From: Lewinella sp. LCG006
GTDB lineage: Bacteria > Bacteroidota > Bacteroidia > Chitinophagales > Saprospiraceae
Length of the DNA stretch: 64,000 nt
Assembly: GCF_040784935.1 (NCBI RefSeq)
Contig: NZ_CP160680.1
Coordinates: forward strand, 728,501-792,500
Reading direction: 5' to 3'
How positions within the stretch are numbered: position 1 is the stretch's first letter; every line of letters starts with the position of its first letter. A program made the translations under genes and the position numbers. Below, in pieces: positions 35,350-44,762 of this stretch. The notes beneath the pieces are model-generated. The model was not told where the DNA came from. It did not search any database and worked only from the letters and a program-made list of their open reading frames with translations.

Positions 35350-37683
35350 ATGAAATTATTCTACACATGGCTGCTCTTCAGCCTGGGCTGGAGTATGTCA
35401 CTGACTGCTCAAACAATCGTACACTGGCCCCTTTCGCCAGATCACCTAGATGAACCTAAATCTTTTGTAGACGAAGCCCTGGGCTATCCCTTTGTGCGCG
35501 GCAACGGCTTGAGCACCCTCAATTATTCAGGCTCTGGCGTCAGTGCACAAAACTGGCCCCTTGACGCTGGTGATAACGACCAGGTAGATTACTACGAATT
35601 TGGACTGAAAGCGACGCCTGGCGCGACCTTGAATTTGACCGAACTGAGCTTTATGGAACGCCGATCCTCTTCGGGGCCACTAACTTTCCGCATCGTCTAC
35701 TCCCGGGATGGGTTCGCTACCGAAACAGAACTCACTCAGGTCAACCTCCCCGATGACATCAACACACGAACGCATAGTTTTAGCTTTCAGGAAAAAATCA
35801 AAGACGGCGAAAGTTTGCTGTTTCGTTTTTATGCTTACCACGCCGAAAGCAATAGTGGATCATGGACCATCCGAGCCAACAGCCTAAGCATTGCGGGCGA
35901 AGTCATGGCCACCTGTAGCCCTCCAACTTCCACGGCAACATTGAGCTTACTCAACGTCGAAGAAACAACCGCCGAGGTAAACCTCACCGCAGGCAACGGC
36001 CAGGCGCGTATCCTGATCATGTCTACCACCGCGCAACCACTGACCACCCCATACCAAGGCGATGTTTATACCGGTAGCCTTACATATGGAGCAGGGCAAC
36101 GCTTAGGTGCATCCACCTATGTAATCGCTACCACCTCTGCCACCAATGCTACATTTATCATCGAAGGGCTAGAACCGGGTGCGACCTACCAATTGGGTAT
36201 TGTGGAATACAACACGGCTCAAATGTGTTATGCGCCGCAGTCGATGACATTGAACATTACCACGCTCTGCGCTCCTGATCCCCGTGCGGTGAACAACGTC
36301 GCGTACACCCCTTTGGACGCCAGCACGGCCATGCGCTGGGAAGGGCCCACTTGCGCAGATCGTTACTTGGTCGTCGCGTCAGAAACCCCCATCGATGGTG
36401 AACCTATCGGTCTCAACTTTACCGCCGACCCTAATTTTGGCGACGGCAACCCGGCTATCGGTTTCAATGCCATCACTTACCCGCTTTACTTTGGCGACAG
36501 CGAAGACCCATTGGTAGTCACCGGTCTAACAAACAGCACGACCTACTATTTTGCGGTCTACGTTTTGCTCAATGGGCAGTGGTCGGAAGCCTATACTTTC
36601 GAAGCCACCCCCGAAGAGAGTTGCCCTCGTCTTTATCCGGAACGCATTTTCATCAATGAATTCCACTATTCCAACGGGCCCATCAGCCAGGACCAAGGGG
36701 TAGAGATTGCAGGCCCGGCAGGTGTTGACCTCAGTAATTACGAGCTGGTGGTACAGCAACGGGTAGGCGGCAACCTCAACGTCTTTTTAGTAGAAGTCTA
36801 TCGCAGTACCCTCAGCGGAATCATCGACGACGAGGGTGCGGGTTTCGGAGCCATCTGGTTTCCGGTAGCAGCCATGCCCCTTTATCGAGGATATGTGAGC
36901 TTGTTGAATACCATCACTGACGAAGTCGTCGATTTTATCGCCTACGATCCCGCTTTCGGGCTCCGGGATATCTTGTCTCCTCCAAATTTCAGCCCGATCA
37001 ACCCCTCCAACTATCTGGAGCTACCAACTGATGTGCCCGGATTTTCTTTCCAGCGAGTGGGCGAAGGCAACTGCCCCTCGGGGTATACTTGGGCCCGGCT
37101 CCCCCATTCAAGAGGGCGCCTCAATCCGGGACAAACCATTCTCCCCGTAGCACTCAATTTCCTGGCCGCGGAAGCGGTTGGCAAAACCGCCCGCATCTAC
37201 TGGCAGACGAGTGCAGAATCAGGTAGTGATTACTTTACCGTAGAACAGAGTACTGATGGGCGTAATTTCACCAAGATAGGTACCTTGGCTGCTGCTGGTT
37301 TCAGTCAGGACATCCGCGACTACGAGCTCTACGATCTTCAGCCCGCCAGTGGCATCAATTATTACCGTCTCCTGCAAGTCGACTACGACGGCACCATCCA
37401 CAACGAAGGCATCGTCACTGTCCGCTTTGATGGCGGGCCACCTCCCCCGCTGAACCTATTCCCCAATCCAGTGGTTGATTTCACGACGGTACGTTGGGCT
37501 ACCGCCGCTGAGGCCCTTCACCTTGTTGATGCGCAGGGAAAGCTACTACAAACCATCCCGCTAGACGCCACAAGTGATGGTGGCACCAAGCAATTGGACA
37601 TGAGTGCCTATCCTGCCGGCATCTATTTCGTTCGTTCAGTAGGCCAAAAGGACAGTGAAGTCTGCAAGCTGATAAAGAAGTAA
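35350..37683 (+). CDS. T9SS type A sorting-domain secreted protein
   Basis: The ATG at 35350 gives 777 aa with a good signal peptide (MKLFYTWLLFSLGWSMSLTA); an upstream in-frame ATG at 35320 would add ten polar residues. Residues of about 50-190 form a beta domain (LSFMERRSSSGPLTFRIVYS, LLFRFYAYHAESNSGSW) that recurs in the protein at 38208. Fibronectin-like segments follow (about 200-420), then a lamin-tail-like or surface domain (RIFINEFHYSN). The C-terminal part (VALNFLAAEAVGKTARIYWQ, LNLFPNPVVDFTTVRW, YPAGIYFVRSVGQKDSEVCK) is a type A T9SS sorting domain. No catalytic motif. Confidence 0.82.
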   Translation: MKLFYTWLLFSLGWSMSLTAQTIVHWPLSPDHLDEPKSFVDEALGYPFVRGNGLSTLNYSGSGVSAQNWPLDAGDNDQVDYYEFGLKATPGATLNLTELSFMERRSSSGPLTFRIVYSRDGFATETELTQVNLPDDINTRTHSFSFQEKIKDGESLLFRFYAYHAESNSGSWTIRANSLSIAGEVMATCSPPTSTATLSLLNVEETTAEVNLTAGNGQARILIMSTTAQPLTTPYQGDVYTGSLTYGAGQRLGASTYVIATTSATNATFIIEGLEPGATYQLGIVEYNTAQMCYAPQSMTLNITTLCAPDPRAVNNVAYTPLDASTAMRWEGPTCADRYLVVASETPIDGEPIGLNFTADPNFGDGNPAIGFNAITYPLYFGDSEDPLVVTGLTNSTTYYFAVYVLLNGQWSEAYTFEATPEESCPRLYPERIFINEFHYSNGPISQDQGVEIAGPAGVDLSNYELVVQQRVGGNLNVFLVEVYRSTLSGIIDDEGAGFGAIWFPVAAMPLYRGYVSLLNTITDEVVDFIAYDPAFGLRDILSPPNFSPINPSNYLELPTDVPGFSFQRVGEGNCPSGYTWARLPHSRGRLNPGQTILPVALNFLAAEAVGKTARIYWQTSAESGSDYFTVEQSTDGRNFTKIGTLAAAGFSQDIRDYELYDLQPASGINYYRLLQVDYDGTIHNEGIVTVRFDGGPPPPLNLFPNPVVDFTTVRWATAAEALHLVDAQGKLLQTIPLDATSDGGTKQLDMSAYPAGIYFVRSVGQKDSEVCKLIKK

Positions 37684-37787
37684 TGCAACCACGAAGACAA
37701 CGGGGAATACCACTCTGGTGGCCTTGGTGGTTCAAAAGATAAACATCCCGAAAACTGGCATGATCGCTTTAGATTTTGCTCCCCCTC

Positions 37788-37820
37788 TCCCCCGCTGGCT
37801 TTGCTGGTGGGGGATTTTTT
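37788..37820 (+). terminator. Terminator after T9SS gene, with further hairpin
   Basis: TCCCCC (37788-37793) pairs with GGGGGA (37809-37814), then six T. A second stem without T-run, CCTGCCTGCAAG facing CTTGCTGGCAGG, lies at about 37950-37980. The remaining gap to 38208 shows no gene. Confidence 0.65.
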
Positions 37821-38207
37821 GGTTTGACGCTTTTCTAGCCACTAAACCACCAATACACTAAAATTCACAAAAAACTTCCATACCACCGCTCCCTGTCTGC
37901 TGCCAGGCAGGCCCCACGGCTAATAAAAAATTTGTGCAATTCCGTGATCCTGCCTGCAAGGCCAGCTTGCTGGCAGGCAGGTTAGTATCTCTGTGGCTAA
38001 TCCAGTTAATTTACAATAACTTAAACCTCCCCTATTCCCATTTCCAAGGCTTTGATTTATCTTTGAACGATTTTTAACGCGTGTGACCTCTAACCCCTTC
38101 CAATAAATATTCAATAAGCTGGAACTAGAACAAAAATTCCTGAGTGTACCTACACTCGGGCTCTTTCTTATTTATCATTTTTTAAACTCCTTAAAACGAA
38201 GCGAAAT

Positions 38208-41200
38208 ATGAAGATTTTTACAAGGGCATTTTTTTTGACGGTAGCCTTGTGCTGCTGGGGGATTGTGGGGTATGGGCAGGTGACGCTGTCCAAATGGTTA
38301 TTAACAGCAAATGGAACTCCAAATTCTGTTGCAAGTAACGTTTCAGCAGCTAATTTTACAGCTGGAACAGGTGTAAGTGCTATAAGCTTTGGCACTAATG
38401 GAGCTTTTTCAAGTGGATGGAGTACAGGAGCGTTGATAAATAATGATTATTTTCAAATAGCAATATCTCCAGACCCTGGATTTGAATTAGACATAAATGA
38501 ATTATTATTTAGTGAAAGAAGATCAAATACTGGCATAAGAGATTATCAAGTTCGATGGTCAAAAGATGCGTTGTTTAGTACACAAACAACCATCGCAACA
38601 GTGAATGTGCCCGACAACGATTTAGAAAGAACAGGAAATGTAACGGGACTTTCTATTTCCGTCCTAAATGGAGAGACACTATATGTAAGATTTTATGGCT
38701 ACAATGCCGAAGCATCTGGAGGTACGTGGAGAATTAATGACAATACATTAGAATTAAGGGGGGTAGTATCACCAAGCGCTGGGGCAAACGACACAGACAC
38801 AGAAGTATACGATCCTACAATTCAACTTACTGGTTCCATTTTATCCACAGATGATACCGCAGGAGAAGCCGTTGATGTTTTTGCATTTGACATCGAAGAC
38901 CAAGGCTCTGGGGATGGTTTAGCTACAAATGTAACCAATATCCGTATCAAACCTCATACAACTAACACAGCAGATTGGACCGATCATATTCAAGGTATTG
39001 TATTGAACAATGGCGCAATTACTATTGGTAATCCAACCATCACCGATACAGAAATTAATATTCCAATTACCTCAGGAAACTTAGTGATTGCAGATGGCAA
39101 TAGTAGTACGATTGATGTTGGTATATTTATGAAGACCTCTAACATAGAAGATGGTGCTATTTTTTCATGCTATATAGATGCTGACGACCATGGATTCACC
39201 GCAGATATCAATGGTTCTAGTTTTTCCAGTAGCTTCCTTTTAGGTGATGTAGTAGGCAATGATTTTGAGATAGAAGTAGATGCATCGGTATTTGCTTTTC
39301 AAGTACAGCCTTCAGACGTGGTTCTAGGAAATATGATCTCACCAGCAGTGGTAGTTTTAGCAGAAGATGAAAATGGAAATATTGACCTTGATTACAATAT
39401 TGACATCCCCCTTTCAACAACGGGTACATTTGATGGAGCAGCAACAACTTCGGTTACTCCGGTGAACGGCGTGGCTACCTTCAATAACTTAATTTTTTCT
39501 GCCGCAGCAACCGGAGTTACTATTACTGCATTATCAAGTAATGATGGTTTTTTTGTGACAGGGAATTTAGAAAGTACATCGTTCAACGTATCAGAACCTG
39601 CACAAATCATTATTTCAAGGGTTGTAGATCCAGGAGACGACATTGATGGGCGTTTTGTTGAGATAAAAAACGTTGGCAGTTCTACTGTGGATATTTCTGG
39701 TTGGGATCTAAATAAATATGTTAATGGTAGTACCAGCCCTAATGGAAACGTGATCGATAGTGGAGCCGAAATAGTCCCAGGAGGAACCTATATTGTTGGT
39801 CTTCCAACGTTTGGCAATGTTTATAGTTGTTTACCCGATGAAGTTAGTTCGCAACAGACAGGAAACGGGGATGACGCTTATGCATTATTTGATGATAATG
39901 ATATTCTAATTGACATTTATGGTGTTATTGGTCAAGATGGAACAGGGCAAGCATGGGACTATGAAAACTCTCAGGCTGTTCGAAACCCAAGTGTTACGAT
40001 CGCAAACCCCACTTGGACTGCTTCTGAATGGACAATCACTTCTGCTGATATAGCAGATATAGATATTACTTGTGCAGCCCCAACTAATGATAATTGTGCG
40101 AATGCGACAGTGCTAATTTGTGGTACTTCACTCAATAGCGAAAGCACTTCAGGAGCCTCAGATAATGGTGACGCAACTGGCTGTAGCTACGGCAAAGGCG
40201 TATGGTATTCTTTTGCTGGTACTGACCAAGAAGTAACGGTAACAGCTGATGGTTCGGCTGACAACTTCGATTTAGGTATTAGTGTCAGTACTTCAGATGA
40301 CTGTATTAGCTTCACTAATATTGCTTGTATTGACGAGTACTTTGGCAGTGGTTTTGAAGAATATACGTTCTTTGCGAACAGCGGAACTACCTATTATTTT
40401 TACATAGCCTACTATGGAAATACGTCCAGCAATATTGGTTCATTCGATATTAGCATTGCTTGTGCAGATGTATCTATCTCAGAAACTACGATAGACAATT
40501 GCTATTCAGTTGATAACATTACCTCTACTGGTTCCGGAGCTTGGCTAAACATCGTTGATGGTTCTGGTGATTTGGCAGCTTCTGTGCTAGATTCTGAAAA
40601 TATGGGCTTACTCCAAACTAGTATTTACATCAATGCTGGAGATGTGCGGCAAGACGGAAATAACCTGCCCTATTTAGACCGTAATATCAGCATTGAACCA
40701 ACTACTCAACCAAGTGGTACAGTTAAAGTCCGTATGTATCTAACTACTGCCGAGTTTGATGCGCTGGCTGCTGCTGATAGTGACGTATCTTCTATTTCTG
40801 ACCTTAATATTACCAAATTTGATGGAGGATGTTCAGACGAATTTAATGGAGCAGGAACCGTTGTCCAACAATCAGCATCTGGCACATTGAATACGGGATA
40901 TTTTGTGGAAGTCGATGTAACCTCTTTTTCTAACTTTTTCTTGCATGCTGACTTGGTGGCACTACCTGTTGAACTCACCACCTTCACCGCCAAAGCTCTC
41001 AACAACCAAGCCCACCTCTCCTTCACCACCGCCACCGAAGAAAACAACTCCCACTTCCTGATTCAGCGGAGCATTGATGGGGGTAAGACCTTTGAGACGA
41101 TTGGCCAGGTAGAAGGCATGGGAGACAGCGCCAGTCCTGTGGATTATGAATATGTGGATACCAAGCCAGCGGCGGGGATGAACTACTACCGCTTGCAGCA

Positions 41201-41507
41201 ATTTGATTTTGATGGTACCAACGAGTTTTTTGGGCCTGTAGCGGTTCGCTTTTCGGGAGAGGTGACGGATGCGCCGGTGATCTGGCCAGTGCCTGCGCGG
41301 GAGCGCTTGCAGGTAACACTCCCTGCTTCTGATAACGACTGGTTGTTGGAAGTATTCGACTTGAATGGTCGCCGCTTATTGCAGCAAACCTCGGAAGAGA
41401 AAGGCCTAGACATGTACTTTGACCTGAACGCCCTGCCAGCGGGTAGCTACTTGCTGCGTTGGAACAATGGTCGCCAGAGTGGGCAAGAGCGGTTTTTGAA
41501 GGTGTAG
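38208..41507 (+). CDS. Large T9SS type A secreted protein with lamin-tail domain, composite composition
   Basis: Protein of 1099 aa with a signal peptide (residues 3-23, ending GYGQ). Residues of about 30-190 match the N-terminal domain of the gene at 35350 (LLFSERRSNTGIRDYQVRWS, LYVRFYGYNAEASGGTWRI). A lamin-tail domain lies at about 465-600 (ISRVVDPGDDIDGRFVEIKN). A pre-peptidase-like domain spans about 625-755 (NDNCANATVLICG). The last about 180 residues, from LPVELTTFTAK, are a type A sorting domain nearly paralogous to that of the gene at 41863. The DNA from about 38300 to 40960 is clearly AT-richer than the rest: 20 G+C in bases 39001-39060 against 29 in 41041-41100, counted by hand. 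Confidence 0.83.
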   Translation: MKIFTRAFFLTVALCCWGIVGYGQVTLSKWLLTANGTPNSVASNVSAANFTAGTGVSAISFGTNGAFSSGWSTGALINNDYFQIAISPDPGFELDINELLFSERRSNTGIRDYQVRWSKDALFSTQTTIATVNVPDNDLERTGNVTGLSISVLNGETLYVRFYGYNAEASGGTWRINDNTLELRGVVSPSAGANDTDTEVYDPTIQLTGSILSTDDTAGEAVDVFAFDIEDQGSGDGLATNVTNIRIKPHTTNTADWTDHIQGIVLNNGAITIGNPTITDTEINIPITSGNLVIADGNSSTIDVGIFMKTSNIEDGAIFSCYIDADDHGFTADINGSSFSSSFLLGDVVGNDFEIEVDASVFAFQVQPSDVVLGNMISPAVVVLAEDENGNIDLDYNIDIPLSTTGTFDGAATTSVTPVNGVATFNNLIFSAAATGVTITALSSNDGFFVTGNLESTSFNVSEPAQIIISRVVDPGDDIDGRFVEIKNVGSSTVDISGWDLNKYVNGSTSPNGNVIDSGAEIVPGGTYIVGLPTFGNVYSCLPDEVSSQQTGNGDDAYALFDDNDILIDIYGVIGQDGTGQAWDYENSQAVRNPSVTIANPTWTASEWTITSADIADIDITCAAPTNDNCANATVLICGTSLNSESTSGASDNGDATGCSYGKGVWYSFAGTDQEVTVTADGSADNFDLGISVSTSDDCISFTNIACIDEYFGSGFEEYTFFANSGTTYYFYIAYYGNTSSNIGSFDISIACADVSISETTIDNCYSVDNITSTGSGAWLNIVDGSGDLAASVLDSENMGLLQTSIYINAGDVRQDGNNLPYLDRNISIEPTTQPSGTVKVRMYLTTAEFDALAAADSDVSSISDLNITKFDGGCSDEFNGAGTVVQQSASGTLNTGYFVEVDVTSFSNFFLHADLVALPVELTTFTAKALNNQAHLSFTTATEENNSHFLIQRSIDGGKTFETIGQVEGMGDSASPVDYEYVDTKPAAGMNYYRLQQFDFDGTNEFFGPVAVRFSGEVTDAPVIWPVPARERLQVTLPASDNDWLLEVFDLNGRRLLQQTSEEKGLDMYFDLNALPAGSYLLRWNNGRQSGQERFLKV

Positions 41508-41613
41508 ATGATGCTTGCCTTTGGGGGTATCGCTAGACGAGATTTTCACAAGGCAAGCTTCACGGTACCTGGTTTTGTAGACTTGGTGGCGATGCCATAA
41601 AACGAGCTTTAAG

Positions 41614-41649
41614 AAAAGCCCTGCTTCTCGTGACAGAAGCAGGGCTTTT
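41614..41649 (+). terminator. Strong terminator after the 1099-aa gene
   Basis: AAAAGCCCTGCTTCT (41614-41628) pairs perfectly with 41635-41649; 15-bp stem, 6-base loop, ending in TTTT. Confidence 0.85.
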
Positions 41650-41722
41650 GCGGTGTAGAACAAATGATGGATGTAGTGTTGCTATGTTTGCGGATAGGGT
41701 GTTTTGGGCAAGAGCAGCCCTC

Positions 41723-41823
41723 CGCTCCATAGAATCTGGTTTGAAACCTGATCCTATGGAGCGAAAAGAGATATACGAAGAAAAAATCAACATTTTTTTC
41801 AAAGTCCCAGATTTTGGGACTTT
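41723..41823. repeat. Two consecutive hairpins before the next T9SS gene
   Basis: CGCTCCATAG (41723-41732) pairs with 41754-41763, with GGTTT/AAACC inside. AAAGTCCCA (41801-41809) pairs with 41815-41823, resembling a second terminator. Only 39 bp remain before the following start codon. Confidence 0.55.
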
Positions 41824-41862
41824 CTCCCCTTAAATTATCGGCATTCATCAAAATGTAATGCT

Positions 41863-43008
41863 ATGAAACGCGTGATACTCTCTTTTTTGCTGCCAATGCT
41901 GGTAGCAACGACACACCTCTCTGCTCAGCTGATGATCAGTCAGTACTACGAGGGAGACAGCAATGACAAATGCCTGGAAGTGACCAATATGGGCAGCGAA
42001 ACCATTGACCTGGCGGCGATGGGGATAAGGGCCTATTTGTTTGCGAATGAACGAGCGGATGACCCCGCCAACAATGTGGCTTCGACAGGGCAACTGCTCC
42101 AAGGTACCCTCTTCCCTTTGGAAAGTTTGGTGTTTTGTAATGGCTTGGCTACCCAGCCTGGCTACACGGTGGGAACGGCTATTGGGGTGAATTTTTGTGG
42201 TTTTAACGGCGACGATCTCGTGGTCTTGTCGACGGCCACCAATGGGCTCTCGATCGTGGGTAGTGCCTGGGCAAACCGGATAGACGTGGTGGGCAATGGT
42301 ACGACCTGGGGCATGGATATTGCTTACGTAAGAAAAAATACGATCCTGGAACCCAACCCAGATTTTACATGGGCAGAATGGAACACTGTTTCGCTGAGTG
42401 CCGTGAACCTGGCTGGGCCAGAGGAATCTAACTACCTGGGCACCCACTACTCGGTATTGCCCGTAACGCTCGCTGATTTTAAAGCTACGGTAAGCGCCGA
42501 AAATATTCGGCTGACATTTACGACCATGATGGAACAAAGCAATGCTTTTTTCCTGGTGCAGCGCAGCGGCGACGAAGGAAAATCGTTCCAAAACACTGGC
42601 CAAATTACAGGGCAGGGAGACAGTAGCTCTCCCGTAGCTTATGAATTTATCGACAAACAGCCACTGCCCGGACGCAGCTATTACCGCCTGCAACAGGTGG
42701 ATTTTGCTGGTGATTCCGCATTCTTTGGGCCGATCGCCGTCAATTACCGTGGAAGTGCAAGCGTATTTGCCGAGGTTCGTCTGTGGCCCGTGCCGACGAG
42801 CAAGTACCTACAAATCTCATTACCTATTGCCAATGAGCATTGGCAGATAGAGGTCTTTGACCAACATGGTCGGTGCTGGTTGCAACAAACTGCTGCCCCA
42901 AACGAGACACAGCTCACGCTTGATCTTCAAGGATTACGTCCGGGTAATTACCTATTGCGATGGAAAAATAGTGGGCAAGCTGGGCAGAGGTGGTTTTTGA
43001 AGGTTTGA
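41863..43008 (+). CDS. T9SS type A secreted protein with lamin-tail-like domain
   Basis: Protein of 381 aa with a signal peptide (ends THLSAQ). Residues 22-190 are lamin-tail-like (LMISQYYEGDSNDKCLEVTN, VVLSTATNGLSIVGSAWANR), a domain common on secreted nucleases and adhesins. Residues 200-381 are the type A sorting domain (VLPVTLADFKATVSAENIRL, LVQRSGDEGKSFQNTGQITG, SYYRLQQVDFAGDSAFFGP, PGNYLLRWKNSGQ). The tail is closely related to that of the preceding protein, suggesting duplication. No enzymatic motif. Confidence 0.83.
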   Translation: MKRVILSFLLPMLVATTHLSAQLMISQYYEGDSNDKCLEVTNMGSETIDLAAMGIRAYLFANERADDPANNVASTGQLLQGTLFPLESLVFCNGLATQPGYTVGTAIGVNFCGFNGDDLVVLSTATNGLSIVGSAWANRIDVVGNGTTWGMDIAYVRKNTILEPNPDFTWAEWNTVSLSAVNLAGPEESNYLGTHYSVLPVTLADFKATVSAENIRLTFTTMMEQSNAFFLVQRSGDEGKSFQNTGQITGQGDSSSPVAYEFIDKQPLPGRSYYRLQQVDFAGDSAFFGPIAVNYRGSASVFAEVRLWPVPTSKYLQISLPIANEHWQIEVFDQHGRCWLQQTAAPNETQLTLDLQGLRPGNYLLRWKNSGQAGQRWFLKV

Positions 43009-43017
43009 TTTTTGGTT

Positions 43018-43515
43018 GGAAAAGTGTAAAAGTGTAAGGGTGTAAAGGTTTTACCAGCCAAAAACGACCACGCGCATCACGCCTCCCTTCCCCTGCGAAA
43101 AACATCCCGAAATCAGGTCATTTTCAACAATGGGAAGGGCCGGGGATGGGGCCAGTGAGCGGTTGGAAGGGTTGGAAAAGTGTAAGGGTGTAAGGGTGTA
43201 AGGGTTTGGCTAGCCCAAAACGACCGCGTGCATCAAGCCTCCCTTCCCCTGCGAAAAACATCCCGAAATCAGGTCATTTTCAACAATGGGAAGGGCCGGG
43301 GATGGGGCCAGTGAGCGGTTGGAAAAGTGTAAGGGTGCAAAGGTTTTACCAACCAAAAACGACCACGCGCATCACGCCTCCCTTCCCCTGCGAAAAACAT
43401 CCCGAAATCAGGTCATTTTCAACAATGGGAAGAGCCGGGGATGGGGCCAGTGAGCGGTTGGAAAGGTGTAAAAGTGTAAGGGTGTAAGGGTTGGAAAAGT
43501 GTAAGGGTTAGCCCA
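43018..43515. repeat. Three-copy tandem repeat of about 140-156 bp
   Basis: The word AAAACGACC begins at 43061, 43217 and 43356, giving periods of 156 and 139 bp. Each copy contains CGCCTCCCTTCCCCTGCGAA-type sequence, CATCCCGAAATCAGGTCATT and GGGCCAGTGAGCGGTTGGAA, separated by variable runs of GTGTAAGG words. CCCTTCCC and GGGAAGGG in each of the first two copies can pair around a 40-base loop. Reading frames through it simply follow the repeat and are not called as genes. Confidence 0.85.
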
Positions 43516-43566
43516 AGCAGGTTTGTCTTTTTCGGGAAAATCCTGTACTTTTCAATTAAAACCCCG

Positions 43567-44313
43567 ATGCGTACAACTTCTCTACTCCTTAGCCTCGTTT
43601 TGCTCTTATTGTTATTCAGTATAACGCCACCACCTGATCTGTCCCAGGGGTTGATTGCCTATTTTACCTTTAATGAGTGTGATGCTCGTGATGATAGCGG
43701 ACAAGGTTCGGAGGGGCAACTGATCGGCAATGTACGGTGCTGGTGTGGTGTGGAAGACGACGGGCTGTTGTTTGATGGGCAGCAGGCGCACGTTGTATTC
43801 AGTGGTACCGTCAATGATTATTTTACAAGCTCAGACTTTACGGTGAGTTTTTACCTCAAGTCCGAAGCAGCAATGGTTTTCCCTCAAAGTGTGATCTCCA
43901 AGCGGGAAGCTTGCGACGATTTTCATATTTTAGATATTGCCCTCGATACGCGTCTACAAGAATTAACTACCGATTTTAAGGAAACAGAAAACAAAATTTA
44001 CAGTGAGTTGGGCCCTACCCTTCCCTCGGGAAGCTGGTTGCACTACGCTTTAGTCAGGGAAGGGGTTTACGCGCGTACTTACATCAATGGCAAGCTGATA
44101 AAAACAGCTCGCCGCTGTAGTGGTATCGATTTGAGTAACGAGGCTCCTTTATCAATCGGCAATAGCCCCTGTGTACAAACAGGGAGAATGCGGCGTTTCA
44201 AAGGCGTGATTGATGAGCTGCGGGTGTATGATCGCGCCCTTACCGACGATGAAATACAATGGCTCTACGAAGAAACACCCGTAGAAAATGCGCAGATGGA
44301 TTGTGTGAGTTAA
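43567..44313 (+). CDS. LamG-like secreted protein
   Basis: Protein of 248 aa with a hydrophobic N-terminal signal (SLVLLLLLFSI). Residues 28-240 form a concanavalin-like LamG domain: GLIAYFTFNECDARDDSGQG, LFDGQQAHVVFSG, FTVSFYLKSE, GSWLHYALVREGVYARTYIN, GVIDELRVYDRALTDDEIQW. This fold binds sugars or proteins. Unlike its paralog at 44763 it has no T9SS sorting domain, ending shortly after the LamG fold at NAQMDCVS. Several Cys residues suggest disulfides. Confidence 0.82.
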   Translation: MRTTSLLLSLVLLLLLFSITPPPDLSQGLIAYFTFNECDARDDSGQGSEGQLIGNVRCWCGVEDDGLLFDGQQAHVVFSGTVNDYFTSSDFTVSFYLKSEAAMVFPQSVISKREACDDFHILDIALDTRLQELTTDFKETENKIYSELGPTLPSGSWLHYALVREGVYARTYINGKLIKTARRCSGIDLSNEAPLSIGNSPCVQTGRMRRFKGVIDELRVYDRALTDDEIQWLYEETPVENAQMDCVS

Positions 44314-44351
44314 GTAATTCCATGAATGAACAGCTCCCACTTTTTAAGTGT

Positions 44352-44359
44352 TACATTTG
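44352..44359 (+). promoter_or_regulatory. YbaB gene promoter -7 box
   Basis: TACATTTG is an exact TAnnTTTG match, 20 bp before the YbaB start, supporting the short start at 44379. Confidence 0.55.
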
Positions 44360-44378
44360 CAAAAAAATAACAGCAATT

Positions 44379-44681
44379 ATGTTTGGAGACATGATGGGCC
44401 AGATGGAAGAGATGCAGGCCAAAATGAAAGAGAAGCTACGCACCATGCACGTGACTGGTGAAGCGGGTGATGGCCTGGTAAAAGTAACGGCCAATGGCGC
44501 GCGCGAAATCACGAACATCAGTATTGACCCAAGTATTTTGGAGGATGCCGAGGGCTTGGAAGACTTACTCTTGGTGGCCACTAACCGCTCACTAGAACTG
44601 GCGGCACAGTTAGAAGCTTCAGAAAGTCAGTCACTGTTGCAAAACATGCTTCCCGGTGGCTTAGGCGGTATGTTTGGCTAA
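44379..44681 (+). CDS. YbaB/EbfC nucleoid-associated protein
   Basis: Protein of 100 aa, starting MFGDMMGQMEEMQAKMKEKL. The frame is open 120 bp further upstream, but the short start fits the family length and the promoter box. Features: a helical N-terminus, central strands GDGLVKVTANGAREITNISI, then IDPSILEDAEGLEDLLLVAT and a Gly-rich tail LLQNMLPGGLGGMFG. YbaB dimers bind DNA and are usually encoded with dnaX and recR; here neither is adjacent. Confidence 0.9.
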   Translation: MFGDMMGQMEEMQAKMKEKLRTMHVTGEAGDGLVKVTANGAREITNISIDPSILEDAEGLEDLLLVATNRSLELAAQLEASESQSLLQNMLPGGLGGMFG

Positions 44682-44762
44682 ATAAAACACAGATCATACT
44701 TAAACCGCTACCTTGGTCGTTCAGGAATTGTTAATTTTGCCCCACATTTAGACCATTTCCTT

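Noticed and set aside
43206..43487. Open frame through the tandem repeat
   Set aside because: It just follows the repeat units and contains no recognisable protein domain or promoter.
43018..43515. CRISPR array
   Set aside because: Only three long units with similar interiors and no short repeat/unique spacer pattern; no cas genes.
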